A DNA stretch of 64,000 nucleotides from Homoserinimonas aerilata (GTDB lineage Bacteria > Actinomycetota > Actinomycetes > Actinomycetales > Microbacteriaceae), in the NCBI RefSeq assembly GCF_006716125.1, contig NZ_VFOM01000001.1, forward strand, positions 372,001-436,000, read 5' to 3'. Positions 53,789 through 63,968 of this stretch are shown here, piece by piece. Every line of letters begins with the position of its first letter. Positions within the stretch are counted from its first letter, which is position 1. Both the position numbers and the translations under genes were made by a program. The notes beneath the pieces are model-generated. The model made no database searches. It saw only the letters and a list, made by a program, of their open reading frames with translations, and had not been told where the DNA came from.

Positions 53789-56700
53789 ATGCTGTTCGGG
53801 AATGCTGAGTCAACTGTTCGGCGCTCGCGGGACGTGGCCCCGGGGAAGCAAATCCCCCCGGCCAAGTCTCCCCAAGTGTTCCTCAGATTGGCAGCTTTGG
53901 GTGCCGCCCTGGCAGTCGTCGCCAGCGCGCTCGTAGCCGCTCCGGCCAGCGCATCCCCCGGGGTGACCGTCACCGCCGCTGATCTTGCATCGACCGGCCG
54001 AACGGGCAGCGCGGGATGGTGGGCCGACTACGACTCCTCGATGAGTGGCAGCCTCTCTGTGGGGACGGGTGGCCCCGGCGGCGCGCCGGCGCTGGGACTT
54101 CACATCGCAGACACGAGTTCCAAGGCCTACGTCTACAACAACTATCCCGCCGGTGCTCGCCCAACCGATGTTGCGCCGCTGCGCTCCGGCGCCAGCTACA
54201 CCTACGCGGGCACGAACGTGAACTTCCAGATCGAGATGGTGTTCAAGCCTGTCGACCCCGCCTACGGTCCGAACCCTGACGACGCGTCGTCACCCGGCGA
54301 GACCTATTGCGACTCGGCCAACCGCTGGGGATTCACAGATGTGCCCGCGGACTGGTGCTACACCTCGATCAAGTGGGAGCCGCTGAACACGAGCGTCGGC
54401 TCATGGACGACCGTCGACCTCGCCGCAGATACGGCTGTCGACAGCGGCACCGGGACAGGCGGCTGGCGTACGAACAAGCGCATCGGCATCTGGGGCAAAG
54501 CTGGGAGCTTCTCCGGTAGCGGTACGTTCTCGCAGTATCTCGACCAGATCGAGTCGTACCAGGTCACCGCATTCGTTATCGGCACGGGGTCCGGCACTGC
54601 AGGACCGGTGACGGGCTGGGTGCGTGATGTGACTTTCGGCGGCACCGTCTATTCATTCGCGACGAGCCCCGCCGCCCCGACGATCGGCACGGCCTCGCTC
54701 AGTGACGGCCGCAACTTCACGGCGAGCTGGTCGGCGCCGACCTCGGACGGAGGCTCAGCGGTCACCGGATACCAGGTCAACCTCTACGACTCCGCGGGCG
54801 ACGTTCTTGTCGACAGCGCGACCGTCGACGCGGCGACCACTTCGCACATTTTCACGGGTGACCCATCCGGCACCCTCTACGCGACCGTTCAGGCTGTCAA
54901 CGCGGTCGGAACATCCGCTGCATCCGCAGCATCCGGCACCGTCGTTGTGCCCCCGCGAGCGATCACGGTCGGCGCGGGCGGGTACACGACGATCGCGGCT
55001 GCGCTCACGGCCATCGCACCGGGCGGGGTTGTGACGATCCCCGCCGGTGTCTATGTAGAGAGTCTGAGCATTCGTAAGCCTGTGACGCTTCAGGGCGAGC
55101 CGGGAACGATCATCCAGCAGCGCGCGAGCGGCGGTGCGAACAAGATCATCGACATCTACGGCGTCACCGATGTGACGTTGAGCACCCTGACGGTGCGGGC
55201 GGATGCGGGCAATGCGACGGCCGCGACCGGAATCGACATCAACAGTGCCCAGCGTGTGACGCTCGACCATGTCACCGCCGAAGGGCACAAGAAGAACGGT
55301 GTCGCCCTGACCGGAGACTGGTCGGCCGTCGACTCTGCGGCGACGACCCAGGATGTCACGCTCCAGAATGTGACCGCCAGCGGCAACGGTTGGGCCGGCA
55401 TCGCCCTCTACACGCGCAACAACGCGGGCACCCTCGATGCGGCCATGACGGGCGTTCAGTTCGCCGGTACGACGACGGTCACCGGCAACCGTGTCGGCAT
55501 CCAGTTCGGAGACAACGCCGACGAGCCCGCGGTCACGGGCACGAGCGGCGATTTCGTCTCGGTGGGCACGGTCGTCTTCGGCAGCAACTCCTGGAACCTG
55601 TTCGCGATGACGATGAGCGACATCAAGATCGACAGGGCCTCGACGATCGAGGGCCGCCAGGTCGTCGCCGCGGACTTCGAGGGCGCGGTCGACGTCGTTC
55701 CGCTGATCTCGACCACGACGACGGTGAACCTCTCCTCGTCTTCGGTGGTGCGGCGCAGTTCGGCGAACCTCGTCGCGACGGTGAGCCCCGCGGCCGCAGG
55801 CACTGTGACATTCCGCCGCGGTGGGGTCGAGCTCGGCACGAGCGCGGTCGCGGCCGGGCAGGCCAGCCTCTCGGCGACATTCGCGGATGCCCCCGGCGAC
55901 TACTCCGTGACGGCCACCTTCGCGCCGACAGAACCGGGCGACTACGCCGGATCCGTCTCTGACGCCTCGACCCTCACGGTCACCGCGCCGACAGCGATCA
56001 CGGTGGGCTCCGGCGGGTATACAACGCTGGCGGATGCTCTGGCCGAGATCGCGGCAGGCGGCACGATAACCCTGCCCGCCGGTGCTGTGGCGACGGGCAC
56101 GACCGTGACGGTGTCGGTTCCGAATGTCACCCTGAAGGGTGCGAAGGCCGGAGTCGCCGCCGCAACGGGGCCGCGCAGTTCGGCCGCATCGAGCGGTGAG
56201 TCGGTGCTGGCGGCCATCGTCAGGGTCACGTCGGCAGGAGTCACGTTCGACGGCCTCGAGTTCGCGAACGCCGGAGGGCAGAACGTGCAGCTGATGGGCA
56301 CGAGCAGTTCGGTGAAGATTCTGAACAGCCGCTTCACAGCGGGCACGCATGGCATCAGTGAGTACATCGGGGCATCCGGCGCGACGGTGCACGGCAACCT
56401 CTTCGCCGGTGTCACCCGCGGCATCGTGCTCGACCGTTCGGCCATCGACACGGCCACGACGGGCATGGCGGTCACCGGGAACACCTTCCGCGGGGTCCTC
56501 AACGGTGTGTCGTCGGCGGCGACGAAGACGACGGTCACCGGTAACTCCTTCTCCGAGTTCACCGGGCGCGCGCTCGGAATCTACGGTTCGGATGCCGTCA
56601 TCAGCGGCAACACATTCGCCGTCGCCTCGGCGGCAGAGGCGGGCATCCGTCTGGTTGCCAGCTCAACGCACGACGCGCGCGGTGCGGTCATCACCGGCAA

Positions 56701-57889
56701 CGTCTTCTCGGGTGCCGGGGACGCCATCCTGATCGACGCGGATGCCGATGCGCGGCAGGGCATGAGCGGCGCCTCGTCGGCGACAGGCAACAGCTTCACG
56801 GGCACCGGAATCTCGGTGCGCAACCTGGCCACCCCCGCATTCGCCGCGACGGGCAACTGGTGGAACGACAAGGCCGGATCTGCGGGCAAGACCGCGGGCG
56901 CGGTGAACACCACCGGATACCTCACCCCGAAGATCGCCTCCGCAAGTGTGACGAGCAACGACGTCGCCAACACGGTCACGAGCGTCGCCACCTCGTACCA
57001 GCTCGTCAACCCCGCAGGGGTGACGGTGACGGTCACGGGCGCGAACGCCCTGGCGATCGGCAACAACACGGTGCGCTTCGTGGCGACCCTCACGATCGCC
57101 GGTGCGAGCTACAGCGACACCTTTGAGCTCGGAGTCCGCAGGTCAGGCCCGCCCCCGGTGGTCATCCCGCCAGTGGTGCCTCCGGTCACGCCGCCTGTGA
57201 TCCAGCCCACTCCGGCCCCGACTCCCACACCCACCCCGACTCCGCCGGTCACGCCGTCGCCCGTGCTGCCGGTCGTGGAAGCCGTCGTCCCCCCTGTGAC
57301 GGTCGACACGCCGCCACCCGCCCAGACGACGGAGCAGACGGTGCTCACCGAGATCGGCGCGACGACGGTGGACCTTCTGGAGCGTTACGCCGCAGCGAAC
57401 GGCGGGGCCACCCCGCCGCCGGCAGCTCAGGTGTTCACCTTCGCGGCGGGCAGCGAACCCGAGTCGGATGGTGCCTTCCTGAACGACAAGGCCTTCACGG
57501 CGAGCGTGCCATGGTCGGATGCCAGCGGAGACCAGTGGGTCGACGTGTGGGCGTACTCGTCCCCGGTGTTCATCGGAACATTCCCCGTCATCGACGGTGT
57601 GCTGCAGATCACGGGAGCCGACCTCTCGGCCCTCGGGGCTGGCGACCACCACCTCGTGATGGTGGGGCAGACATCCGGAACCGATCAGGTCGCGGCGATC
57701 TCCGTCGCCACGCCCACCGAGTCTGCGGTGCCGCCTGCCGCAGCAGCTGAGGGCAACGCCGTGACAACCGCACCGGAAGGAGACTCCTCGCAGCTCATGC
57801 CGGGCTGGCTGCTGTGGTCGCTGATAGCCCTCGTCCTGGCAATCGCCATAGGACTCACCGTGTTCGCGTCGACTCGTCGACGCGCCTGA
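53789..57889 (+). CDS. large beta-helix surface protein with FN3 and Ig-like domains
   Basis: 1366 residues from ATG 53789, chosen for a GGGAGG site eight bases upstream. Order: signal peptide (about 28-57), a unique N-terminal domain, an FN3 domain (about 295-390), a right-handed parallel beta-helix (about 390-635), an Ig-like repeat (about 637-735), a second beta-helix (about 735-1060), a Pro/Thr-rich linker (about 1121-1167) and a C-terminal membrane helix ending in STRRRA. Both beta-helices open with the same ITVG-GGYTT-AL motif, so they look duplicated. There is no LPxTG box. A role in adhesion or polysaccharide binding is likely but unproven. Confidence 0.85.
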   Translation: MLFGNAESTVRRSRDVAPGKQIPPAKSPQVFLRLAALGAALAVVASALVAAPASASPGVTVTAADLASTGRTGSAGWWADYDSSMSGSLSVGTGGPGGAPALGLHIADTSSKAYVYNNYPAGARPTDVAPLRSGASYTYAGTNVNFQIEMVFKPVDPAYGPNPDDASSPGETYCDSANRWGFTDVPADWCYTSIKWEPLNTSVGSWTTVDLAADTAVDSGTGTGGWRTNKRIGIWGKAGSFSGSGTFSQYLDQIESYQVTAFVIGTGSGTAGPVTGWVRDVTFGGTVYSFATSPAAPTIGTASLSDGRNFTASWSAPTSDGGSAVTGYQVNLYDSAGDVLVDSATVDAATTSHIFTGDPSGTLYATVQAVNAVGTSAASAASGTVVVPPRAITVGAGGYTTIAAALTAIAPGGVVTIPAGVYVESLSIRKPVTLQGEPGTIIQQRASGGANKIIDIYGVTDVTLSTLTVRADAGNATAATGIDINSAQRVTLDHVTAEGHKKNGVALTGDWSAVDSAATTQDVTLQNVTASGNGWAGIALYTRNNAGTLDAAMTGVQFAGTTTVTGNRVGIQFGDNADEPAVTGTSGDFVSVGTVVFGSNSWNLFAMTMSDIKIDRASTIEGRQVVAADFEGAVDVVPLISTTTTVNLSSSSVVRRSSANLVATVSPAAAGTVTFRRGGVELGTSAVAAGQASLSATFADAPGDYSVTATFAPTEPGDYAGSVSDASTLTVTAPTAITVGSGGYTTLADALAEIAAGGTITLPAGAVATGTTVTVSVPNVTLKGAKAGVAAATGPRSSAASSGESVLAAIVRVTSAGVTFDGLEFANAGGQNVQLMGTSSSVKILNSRFTAGTHGISEYIGASGATVHGNLFAGVTRGIVLDRSAIDTATTGMAVTGNTFRGVLNGVSSAATKTTVTGNSFSEFTGRALGIYGSDAVISGNTFAVASAAEAGIRLVASSTHDARGAVITGNVFSGAGDAILIDADADARQGMSGASSATGNSFTGTGISVRNLATPAFAATGNWWNDKAGSAGKTAGAVNTTGYLTPKIASASVTSNDVANTVTSVATSYQLVNPAGVTVTVTGANALAIGNNTVRFVATLTIAGASYSDTFELGVRRSGPPPVVIPPVVPPVTPPVIQPTPAPTPTPTPTPPVTPSPVLPVVEAVVPPVTVDTPPPAQTTEQTVLTEIGATTVDLLERYAAANGGATPPPAAQVFTFAAGSEPESDGAFLNDKAFTASVPWSDASGDQWVDVWAYSSPVFIGTFPVIDGVLQITGADLSALGAGDHHLVMVGQTSGTDQVAAISVATPTESAVPPAAAAEGNAVTTAPEGDSSQLMPGWLLWSLIALVLAIAIGLTVFASTRRRA

Positions 57890-57954
57890 CCTCCGCCGTC
57901 ACCGCGGAGTGCGCTCCCGGCCCAGCCCCCCCCGCGGCCGAGCGCGCTGAAGAA

Positions 57955-57989
57955 GGTGGCACCCCGCGTTCGGGTCGCGGGGTGCCACC
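57955..57989. terminator. bidirectional terminator
   Basis: Stem GGTGGCACCCCGCG / CGCGGGGTGCCACC with a 7-base loop, lying between the convergent surface-protein and dapD genes. It is followed by CTTCTACATTTT on the plus strand. Confidence 0.8.
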
Positions 57990-58019
57990 CTTCTACATTT
58001 TCTGCGGGGCCGCCCGGCC

Positions 58020-58958
58020 TCAGGCGTGCAATGCCGCGTTGAGCTGGATGCCGGAGCCGCTGCGGGGCAGCACCTCGACGGCCCCGCTCATGGAGTTGCG
58101 GCGGAACAGCAGATTGGGAACACCCGAGAGGGCCCCAGCCTTGGTCGTGCGCGCCTCCCCGGAGCCGTCCACGACCACGAGCTTCGTGCCGGCGGTCACA
58201 TAGAGCCCCGCCTCGACGACGCTGTCGTCGCCGATCGAGATGCCGATGCCGGAGTTGGCGCCCAACAGTGCGCGTGCGCCGACCGTGATGCGCTGCGTGC
58301 CGCCGCCGCTGAGGGTGCCCATGATGGATGCGCCGCCGCCGATGTCGCTGCCGTCGCCGACGACGACTCCCTGCGAGATGCGCCCCTCGACCATGGAGGT
58401 GCCGAGGGTTCCTGCGTTGAAGTTGACGAAGCCCTCGTGCATGACGGTCGTGCCGGGGGAGAGGTGGGCGCCCAGGCGCACCCGGGAGGCGTCGCCGATG
58501 CGCACGCCGACGGGGGAGACGTAGTCGAGCAGGCGCGGGAACTTGTCGATGCTGTGGGCGGCGATTCCGTGGCGCTGCAGCAGGGGGCGGAGACGCTCGA
58601 AGTCGTCCGGATGCACGGGGCCCGCGTTCGTCCACACGACGTTCGGCAGCTGGCCGAAGATGCCGTCGAGGTTGATGCTGTTGGGTGCGACGAGAAGGTG
58701 GCTGAGCAGGTGGAGGCGCAGGTAGGCATCCGATGTCGAGGCCGGCGCGGCGTCGAGGTCGATCTCGACGGTGACGAATTCGAGCCGCACGGCCCGGCGC
58801 TCGTCTTCGCCCGTGAGCTCCTCGAATTCGGTGGGCGCGATGTGGGGGTCGATGTGGGCGGGGCGAGCGCCCAGCTCGGGCGCGCGGAACCACGTGTCGA
58901 GCACGGTCCCGTCGGCGCTGATCGTGGCGAGTCCGTATCCCCAGGCTGGTGTCGTCAT
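58020..58958 (-). CDS. dapD: tetrahydrodipicolinate N-succinyltransferase
   Basis: 312 residues from ATG 58958 ([13 protein letters not shown]). Left-handed beta-helix transferase of the actinobacterial DapD type: the hexapeptide coil runs through [42 protein letters not shown] and [15 protein letters not shown]. It succinylates tetrahydrodipicolinate in the lysine/diaminopimelate pathway, needed for the cell wall. It is divergent from dapE, the desuccinylase of the same pathway, across 56 bases. Confidence 0.94.
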   Translation of the reverse strand: MTTPAWGYGLATISADGTVLDTWFRAPELGARPAHIDPHIAPTEFEELTGEDERRAVRLEFVTVEIDLDAAPASTSDAYLRLHLLSHLLVAPNSINLDGIFGQLPNVVWTNAGPVHPDDFERLRPLLQRHGIAAHSIDKFPRLLDYVSPVGVRIGDASRVRLGAHLSPGTTVMHEGFVNFNAGTLGTSMVEGRISQGVVVGDGSDIGGGASIMGTLSGGGTQRITVGARALLGANSGIGISIGDDSVVEAGLYVTAGTKLVVVDGSGEARTTKAGALSGVPNLLFRRNSMSGAVEVLPRSGSGIQLNAALHA

Positions 58959-59014
58959 GTGCTCAAGATTACCGGGCCGGGCGGGGGCATCCGTCGGCCC
59001 CATATGCTGGAACG

Positions 59015-60112
59015 ATGCTCCCGGATCCGACAGCAGTTCCCGTGCTCGACCTCTCCGCCGACTCGATCTCGATAACCCGCCAGCTGTGCGACATCGAATC
59101 CGTCTCGGGCAACGAGAAGGCAGTGGCGGATGCCATAGAAGCGGCCATGCGCGCCTGTGCACATCTCGAGGTCGAACGTGACGGCGACACCGTCGTCGCC
59201 CGTACGCGCCTGGGTCGCGAGAAGCGCGTCATCATCGCCGGGCACATCGACACCGTTCCGCTGAACGACAACCTGCCGACCCGCTTCGAGACGATCGACG
59301 GCATCGACTACCTGTGGGGGCGCGGCACCGTCGACATGAAGGCCGGCGTCGCGGTGCAGCTGAAGCTCGCGGTCGAGCTCACGGAACCACCCGTCGACGT
59401 GACCTGGATCTGGTACGACAACGAGGAGGTGTCGAGCGACCTGAACGGGCTCGGTCGTCTCGCCCGCAATCATCCGGAGCTCATCGTCGGCGACTTCGCC
59501 ATCCTCGGCGAGCCCACGCGGGCCGAGGTCGAGGGCGGCTGCAACGGCACGATGCGCGCGGAGATCCGCACGAGGGGCCTGCGGGCGCATTCGGCCAGAG
59601 CCTGGGTCGGCCACAACGCCATCCACGATGCCGGCACCGTTCTGGCGACGCTCGCGGCCTATGTGCCCCGCGAGGTCGAGGTCGAGGGCCTCGTCTACCG
59701 GGAGGGCCTCAACGCCGTGCGCATCTCGGGCGGCATCGCCGGCAATGTGATCCCCGACGAGTGCGTCATCGAGGTCAACTACCGTTTCGCGCCCAGCCGC
59801 AGCGCGGCCGAGGCCGAACAGCACCTGCGCGAACTGTTCGACGGTCTCGAGCTGGTGGTCGTCGACAGCGCCGAGGGTGCCAGGCCGGGACTCGACTCGC
59901 CGCTCTCGGCCGGATTCCTCGCCGCGGTCGGCGGCGAGGCCGCGCCCAAGTACGGCTGGACGGATGTCGCCCGCTTCTCTGCGCTCGGCGTTCCCGCCGT
60001 CAACTACGGGCCGGGCGATCCGCTCAAGGCCCACGCCGACGACGAGCGCGTGGAGCTGTCACAGATCGTCTCCTGCGAACGGGGACTGAGAGCCTGGCTC
60101 GCCGGCTCATAG
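59015..60112 (+). CDS. dapE: succinyl-diaminopimelate desuccinylase
   Basis: 365 residues from ATG 59015. M20 zinc peptidase fold: [10 protein letters not shown] (metal His and Asp), [13 protein letters not shown], and WYDNEEVSS with the catalytic Glu. It removes succinate from N-succinyl-LL-diaminopimelate, undoing the group added by DapD. The gene is transcribed away from dapD, so one short region carries both promoters. Confidence 0.95.
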   Translation: MLPDPTAVPVLDLSADSISITRQLCDIESVSGNEKAVADAIEAAMRACAHLEVERDGDTVVARTRLGREKRVIIAGHIDTVPLNDNLPTRFETIDGIDYLWGRGTVDMKAGVAVQLKLAVELTEPPVDVTWIWYDNEEVSSDLNGLGRLARNHPELIVGDFAILGEPTRAEVEGGCNGTMRAEIRTRGLRAHSARAWVGHNAIHDAGTVLATLAAYVPREVEVEGLVYREGLNAVRISGGIAGNVIPDECVIEVNYRFAPSRSAAEAEQHLRELFDGLELVVVDSAEGARPGLDSPLSAGFLAAVGGEAAPKYGWTDVARFSALGVPAVNYGPGDPLKAHADDERVELSQIVSCERGLRAWLAGS

Positions 60113-60204
60113 CAGGCATCCGGGGTTGTGGCAAGGATTCTCAGATTTTTCGGATCGCCCCGAGTACGAGATAATGGGTGTACATCCACGAAAGGGGACC
60201 ACTC

Positions 60205-60378
60205 ATGGCGGCCATGAAACCGAGGACCGGCGACGGACCAATGGAGGCTGTTAAGGAGGGTCGTCTCATCATCGTGCGCGTCCCGCTCGAAGGCGGAGGT
60301 CGCCTCGTGGTGTCGGTCAACGACGCCGAGGCGAAGGAGCTGCACGACGCGCTCGCAGGAGTCGTCGCCGCGCAGTAA
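60205..60378 (+). CDS. DUF3117 small protein
   Basis: 57 residues, AMKPRTGDGPMEAVKEGRLI followed by RVPLEGGGRLVVSVN, which matches the actinobacterial DUF3117 family over its full length. Start ATG 60205 is the conserved MAAMKPRTGDGP; upstream codons are not part of the family. Function unknown; highly conserved and usually found alone. Confidence 0.92.
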   Translation: MAAMKPRTGDGPMEAVKEGRLIIVRVPLEGGGRLVVSVNDAEAKELHDALAGVVAAQ

Positions 60379-60485
60379 CGACGTCACTTCACACGTCGAC
60401 GGCCTCCGGTGGTGGGGTTAACCCCCATCGCTTCGGTCTGCTGCCCGGATGACCGCGGAGGCGTCCCTGCCCGTACGGTGAACGT

Positions 60486-61697
60486 GTGAACATAAAGCCT
60501 CTCCTCCGACATGCAGGTTTTGCATGGGCTTCGGCCATCGACCTGCTGCTCGACTCGATCCTGGCGACGATCTGGTTCGTCACGATCGTGACGCTCATGG
60601 CGACCGGCATCGGCACTCTTCCCGTCTTCGGGGTGGGCGTGCTGCTGCTCGTGCTCGCGGGTGGGCTCACCCGTCTGAGCGGCTGGGTCGAACGCCACAG
60701 GGCGATGGCGCTGTACCAGGTGCAGATCACGCCCCTCGTTCGGCGCCGCACCAAGAGCACGGGGGCGTTCCGCTGGGTCGCCCAGACGTTCGTCGATCTC
60801 ATCGACCCGGTCACCTGGCGCACCATCCTTCACCACCTGCTGAGCATGATCCTCGGCAGTGTCATGGTCGGGCTGTGGAGCCTGCTGGGCGGCATCGTGC
60901 TGAGGCAATGGGGCACAGGCCTCGGATGGCTGGCACTCCTCATCGGTCTGCCCGTGCTCGTCGCCTACATCTACTTCGCCGGCATACTCGACCGTCGGCT
61001 CTCGATCGAACTGCTCGGGCGCGGCACGACCGCACAACTGCTCGAGAAGGTCGACACCCTCTCGGATGCGCGGCAGGGCGCCGTCGACGCGGCCAGCCTC
61101 GAACGTCAGCGCATCGAGCGCAACCTCCACGACGGGGTGCAACCGCAGCTGGTGTCTGTCGCGCTCACCCTGGGCATGGCGAAGTCCAAGTTCGCGAGCG
61201 ACCCGGATGCGGCATTCGCGCTCCTGGAGCAGGCTCACACCGAGACGAAATCGTCGATAACGGAACTCAGGCAGCTCGCCCGGGGCATCCACCCGGCCGT
61301 GCTCACCGACCGCGGCCTCGACGCCGCCCTCTCGGCCGTCGCATCCCGCTGCTCCGTGCCCACGACGATCACGGTCGACGTGCCGGGGCCGGCGGCTGCG
61401 GAGGCCGAGGCGGTCATCTACTTCGCCGTCTCGGAGGCGCTCACCAATGTTGCCAAGCATTCCGGGGCATCCGAGTGCACCGTGACAGTGGTGTCCTCGG
61501 GCAGCGGTGACGGATGCCGGCTCGTCGCGACAGTCCGCGACAACGGCACCGGCGGCGCCCACATAGGCGAAGGCCTCGGCCAGGGCGGGCTCGCAGGAAT
61601 GCGCGAACGCGTGCGGGCCGCAGGCGGAACACTTCTCATCGAGAGCCCGACTGGCGGGCCCACTCACATCACCGTGGAGGTGCCATGCGCATCGTAA
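60486..61697 (+). CDS. sensor histidine kinase (NarL-type system)
   Basis: 403 residues from GTG 60486. A putative-sensor membrane domain with four helices precedes HisKA_3: ERQRIERNLHDGVQPQLV carries the phospho-accepting His near residue 215. HATPase_c follows with AVSEALTNVAKHSGASE (N-box) and GQGGLAGMRERV. The next gene, a LuxR-type regulator, overlaps its end by 13 bases, so the pair form one two-component system; the signal is not evident. Confidence 0.93.
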   Translation: MNIKPLLRHAGFAWASAIDLLLDSILATIWFVTIVTLMATGIGTLPVFGVGVLLLVLAGGLTRLSGWVERHRAMALYQVQITPLVRRRTKSTGAFRWVAQTFVDLIDPVTWRTILHHLLSMILGSVMVGLWSLLGGIVLRQWGTGLGWLALLIGLPVLVAYIYFAGILDRRLSIELLGRGTTAQLLEKVDTLSDARQGAVDAASLERQRIERNLHDGVQPQLVSVALTLGMAKSKFASDPDAAFALLEQAHTETKSSITELRQLARGIHPAVLTDRGLDAALSAVASRCSVPTTITVDVPGPAAAEAEAVIYFAVSEALTNVAKHSGASECTVTVVSSGSGDGCRLVATVRDNGTGGAHIGEGLGQGGLAGMRERVRAAGGTLLIESPTGGPTHITVEVPCAS

Positions 61698-62344
61698 TCG
61701 CCGAAGACTCCGTGCTGCTCAAAGCGGGGCTGGAGCGCCTTCTCAACGATGCCGGGCACACCGTGCTCGCCGCCGTCGAGAACGCCGAAGACCTGCTCAA
61801 GGCGGTCAGCGAGCACAGCCCCGACCTCGCCGTCGTCGACGTGCGGATGCCGCCGACATACACGGATGAGGGCATCCGGGCAGCCGTGCTCATCAGGGCG
61901 CAGAACCCGGAGGTGTCGGTGCTGGTGCTCTCGCAGTATGTGGAAGAGCGCTACGCCGGCGAGCTCATCGCCGACAACTCGAACGGCCTCGGCTACCTGC
62001 TCAAGGACAGGGTCGCCGACGTCGAGGAGTTCCTCGCCGCCGTCGCCGAGGTGGGGGAGGGCGGAACCGTTCTCGACCCGGAGGTGGTCGCGCAGATCGT
62101 GATCCGCTCGCGGCGCGGCAGCGACCTCGACGCCCTCACCACGCGGGAACGCGGGGTGCTGCAACTCATGGCGGAGGGCCGCTCGAACATCGCCATCGCG
62201 AAGGAGCTCTTCATCGTGGAGGGCTCCGTCGAGAAGCACATCTCATCCATCTTCCAGAAGCTCGGACTGCCCATCGAGGACAGCGGAAACCGGCGCGTAC
62301 TCGCCGTGCTCCGCTATCTGAACAGCCGTCCAGAACGAAACTGA
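61685..62344 (+). CDS. LuxR/NarL-type response regulator
   Basis: 219 residues starting at ATG 61685 inside the kinase gene. The receiver domain has the acidic pair Glu7-Asp8, phospho-acceptor Asp52 in AVVDVRMPP and a Lys in LLKDRV. The C-terminal GerE helix-turn-helix is LTTRERGVLQLMAEGRSNIAIAKELFIVEGSVEKHISSIF. It should be phosphorylated by the adjacent kinase and then bind DNA, probably including the promoter of this operon. Confidence 0.94.
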   Translation: MRIVIAEDSVLLKAGLERLLNDAGHTVLAAVENAEDLLKAVSEHSPDLAVVDVRMPPTYTDEGIRAAVLIRAQNPEVSVLVLSQYVEERYAGELIADNSNGLGYLLKDRVADVEEFLAAVAEVGEGGTVLDPEVVAQIVIRSRRGSDLDALTTRERGVLQLMAEGRSNIAIAKELFIVEGSVEKHISSIFQKLGLPIEDSGNRRVLAVLRYLNSRPERN

Positions 62345-62371
62345 CCCACGCGAAGCCCAGGAGGCAGCACC

Positions 62372-63220
62372 ATGACATCACAGAATCCGACGACAGTACC
62401 CAGCGGGTCACCCGCCCCGCGCTCGAACACCCTCCGCACCGTGCTGCTCGTGCTCGGCTCGATCGTGCTCGTCATGATCCTGGCCTTCACGGTCATCGGG
62501 ATCGTGCGATCACAGAACCGACACGACACATCCGGCACCTTCTCCGTCTCAGAATCGTTCGAGACGGTCGAGGTGAAGACGAGCGCCGCCGATGTCGACA
62601 TCGTGATGGATCCGAGGGCCGATGTGCCCGAACTCCGATACGACCAGGGCGATACGAACCTGCAGTTCGACTATTCGGTGCGAGATGACACGCTCGTGGT
62701 CTCCATCGGAAACGACGGCTGGTTCGGATGGTTCGGGGGAGGGGTGTTCGGTGACTGGAGCGCGGAATCGGCGAAGCTCACCCTGCTGCTGCCGGAGACC
62801 GAGGGGCGGCTCGACGTCAATCTCGAGACCACCGCCGGCGACGTGCGCGTCGACGGCGACTACGCGGATGTCTCGGTGCGGTCCACGGCGGGCGACATCA
62901 CACTCTCCGGCAGCGTGAACGACCTGAGACTGGAGTCAACAGCCGGCACCGCCGAACTGGACGACCTCGCGGTGAGAGGCGCGTTCCGCAGCGAGACGAC
63001 CGCGGGCGACATGGACTTCGCGTTCGCAGAGCTGCCGAGCAGCATCGACGTGGAATCGACGGCCGGCAATGTGCGCATCGGGCTGCCCGACGGCCGGTAC
63101 AGGATCGACGCCAACAGCACGGCGGGGGACATCAGCAGCGACGTCTCAAGCGACGCCAAAGCCGACCGCGTCTACAGGATCAGCACGACGGCGGGCGACA
63201 TCGAGGTCTACGAGAGGTAG
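62372..63220 (+). CDS. DUF4097 membrane-anchored beta-strand protein
   Basis: 282 residues. One N-terminal membrane helix (about 25-50) is followed by a beta-strand repeat domain, DUF4097, visible as repeated TTAGDVRV, STAGDITL, STAGTAEL, TTAGDMDF, STAGNVRI, STAGDISS and TTAGDIEV units of about 20 residues. Such proteins are commonly linked to cell-envelope stress circuits. It follows the response regulator by 27 bases and is probably a target or partner of that system. Confidence 0.88.
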   Translation: MTSQNPTTVPSGSPAPRSNTLRTVLLVLGSIVLVMILAFTVIGIVRSQNRHDTSGTFSVSESFETVEVKTSAADVDIVMDPRADVPELRYDQGDTNLQFDYSVRDDTLVVSIGNDGWFGWFGGGVFGDWSAESAKLTLLLPETEGRLDVNLETTAGDVRVDGDYADVSVRSTAGDITLSGSVNDLRLESTAGTAELDDLAVRGAFRSETTAGDMDFAFAELPSSIDVESTAGNVRIGLPDGRYRIDANSTAGDISSDVSSDAKADRVYRISTTAGDIEVYER

Positions 63221-63258
63221 CCTCCGGGAGTCGACGGGCTCGGCGCCTGGGCGAAAGC

Positions 63259-63891
63259 TCAGGCGTCGAGGCGCGTCAGCTGCAGCAGGCCGTCACCGAC
63301 GGGCGTGAGTGCGCTGAGCACGGCGGTCGACTCCGAGGTCTCCTTCAACAGTGCCCTGAATGCGGTGGTCGTGTCGTCGCGCTTCGCCGGATCGGCGACC
63401 CGGTCGCGCCACAGGGCGTGCGGCACGAGCACGGTGCCGCCCGGGCGAACCAGGTGCAGACCGTGCTCGACATACTCGATGACCGACTGCGGGTCGGCAT
63501 CCACCAGAACGATGTCGTACGACTGCTCGTTCATGCGCGGCAGCACGTCGCGCGCGCGGCCCGTGATGAGGCGCACGCGATTGGCCGGAACCTCGGCCTC
63601 AGAGAAGAAACCCCGGGCGGTCTGCTGGTGGTCAGCCTCGATGTCGATCGAGGTGAGAGTCGCCTCGGGTGCGCCATGCAGCATCCAGAGACCGCTGACG
63701 CCGACGCCTGTGCCGATCTCGATGATCGTGCGGGCGGATGATGCTGCCGCGACGAGGGCGATCTGAGCGCCCGTCGCGGGTGACACCGTGTCGATGCCGA
63801 GTTCGAGGGACGCCTGCCTCGCGTGCGCTGCGACGGCGGGCTCGGTGACGAGCTCCTCGGCGAACTTCCAGCTGGCTACTTTGTCTGACAC
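63259..63891 (-). CDS. O-methyltransferase (class I, family 3)
   Basis: 210 residues from GTG 63891. Rossmann-fold SAM site: TIIEIGTGVGVSGLWML and the acidic TSIDIEADH, then DIVLVDADPQSVIEYVEHGLHLVRPGGTVLVPHAL. It matches the methyltransf_3 catechol/caffeoyl type. The acceptor molecule cannot be told. It is convergent with the DUF4097 gene and divergent from tatB. Confidence 0.9.
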   Translation of the reverse strand: MSDKVASWKFAEELVTEPAVAAHARQASLELGIDTVSPATGAQIALVAAASSARTIIEIGTGVGVSGLWMLHGAPEATLTSIDIEADHQQTARGFFSEAEVPANRVRLITGRARDVLPRMNEQSYDIVLVDADPQSVIEYVEHGLHLVRPGGTVLVPHALWRDRVADPAKRDDTTTAFRALLKETSESTAVLSALTPVGDGLLQLTRLDA

Positions 63892-63968
63892 TGCTACTCC
63901 TTGCTCGTTCCAAGGATATGGCCCCGCTCGGCGGCTTCTGGCGAGGGCGCACGGGTTAGTCTGAATGG

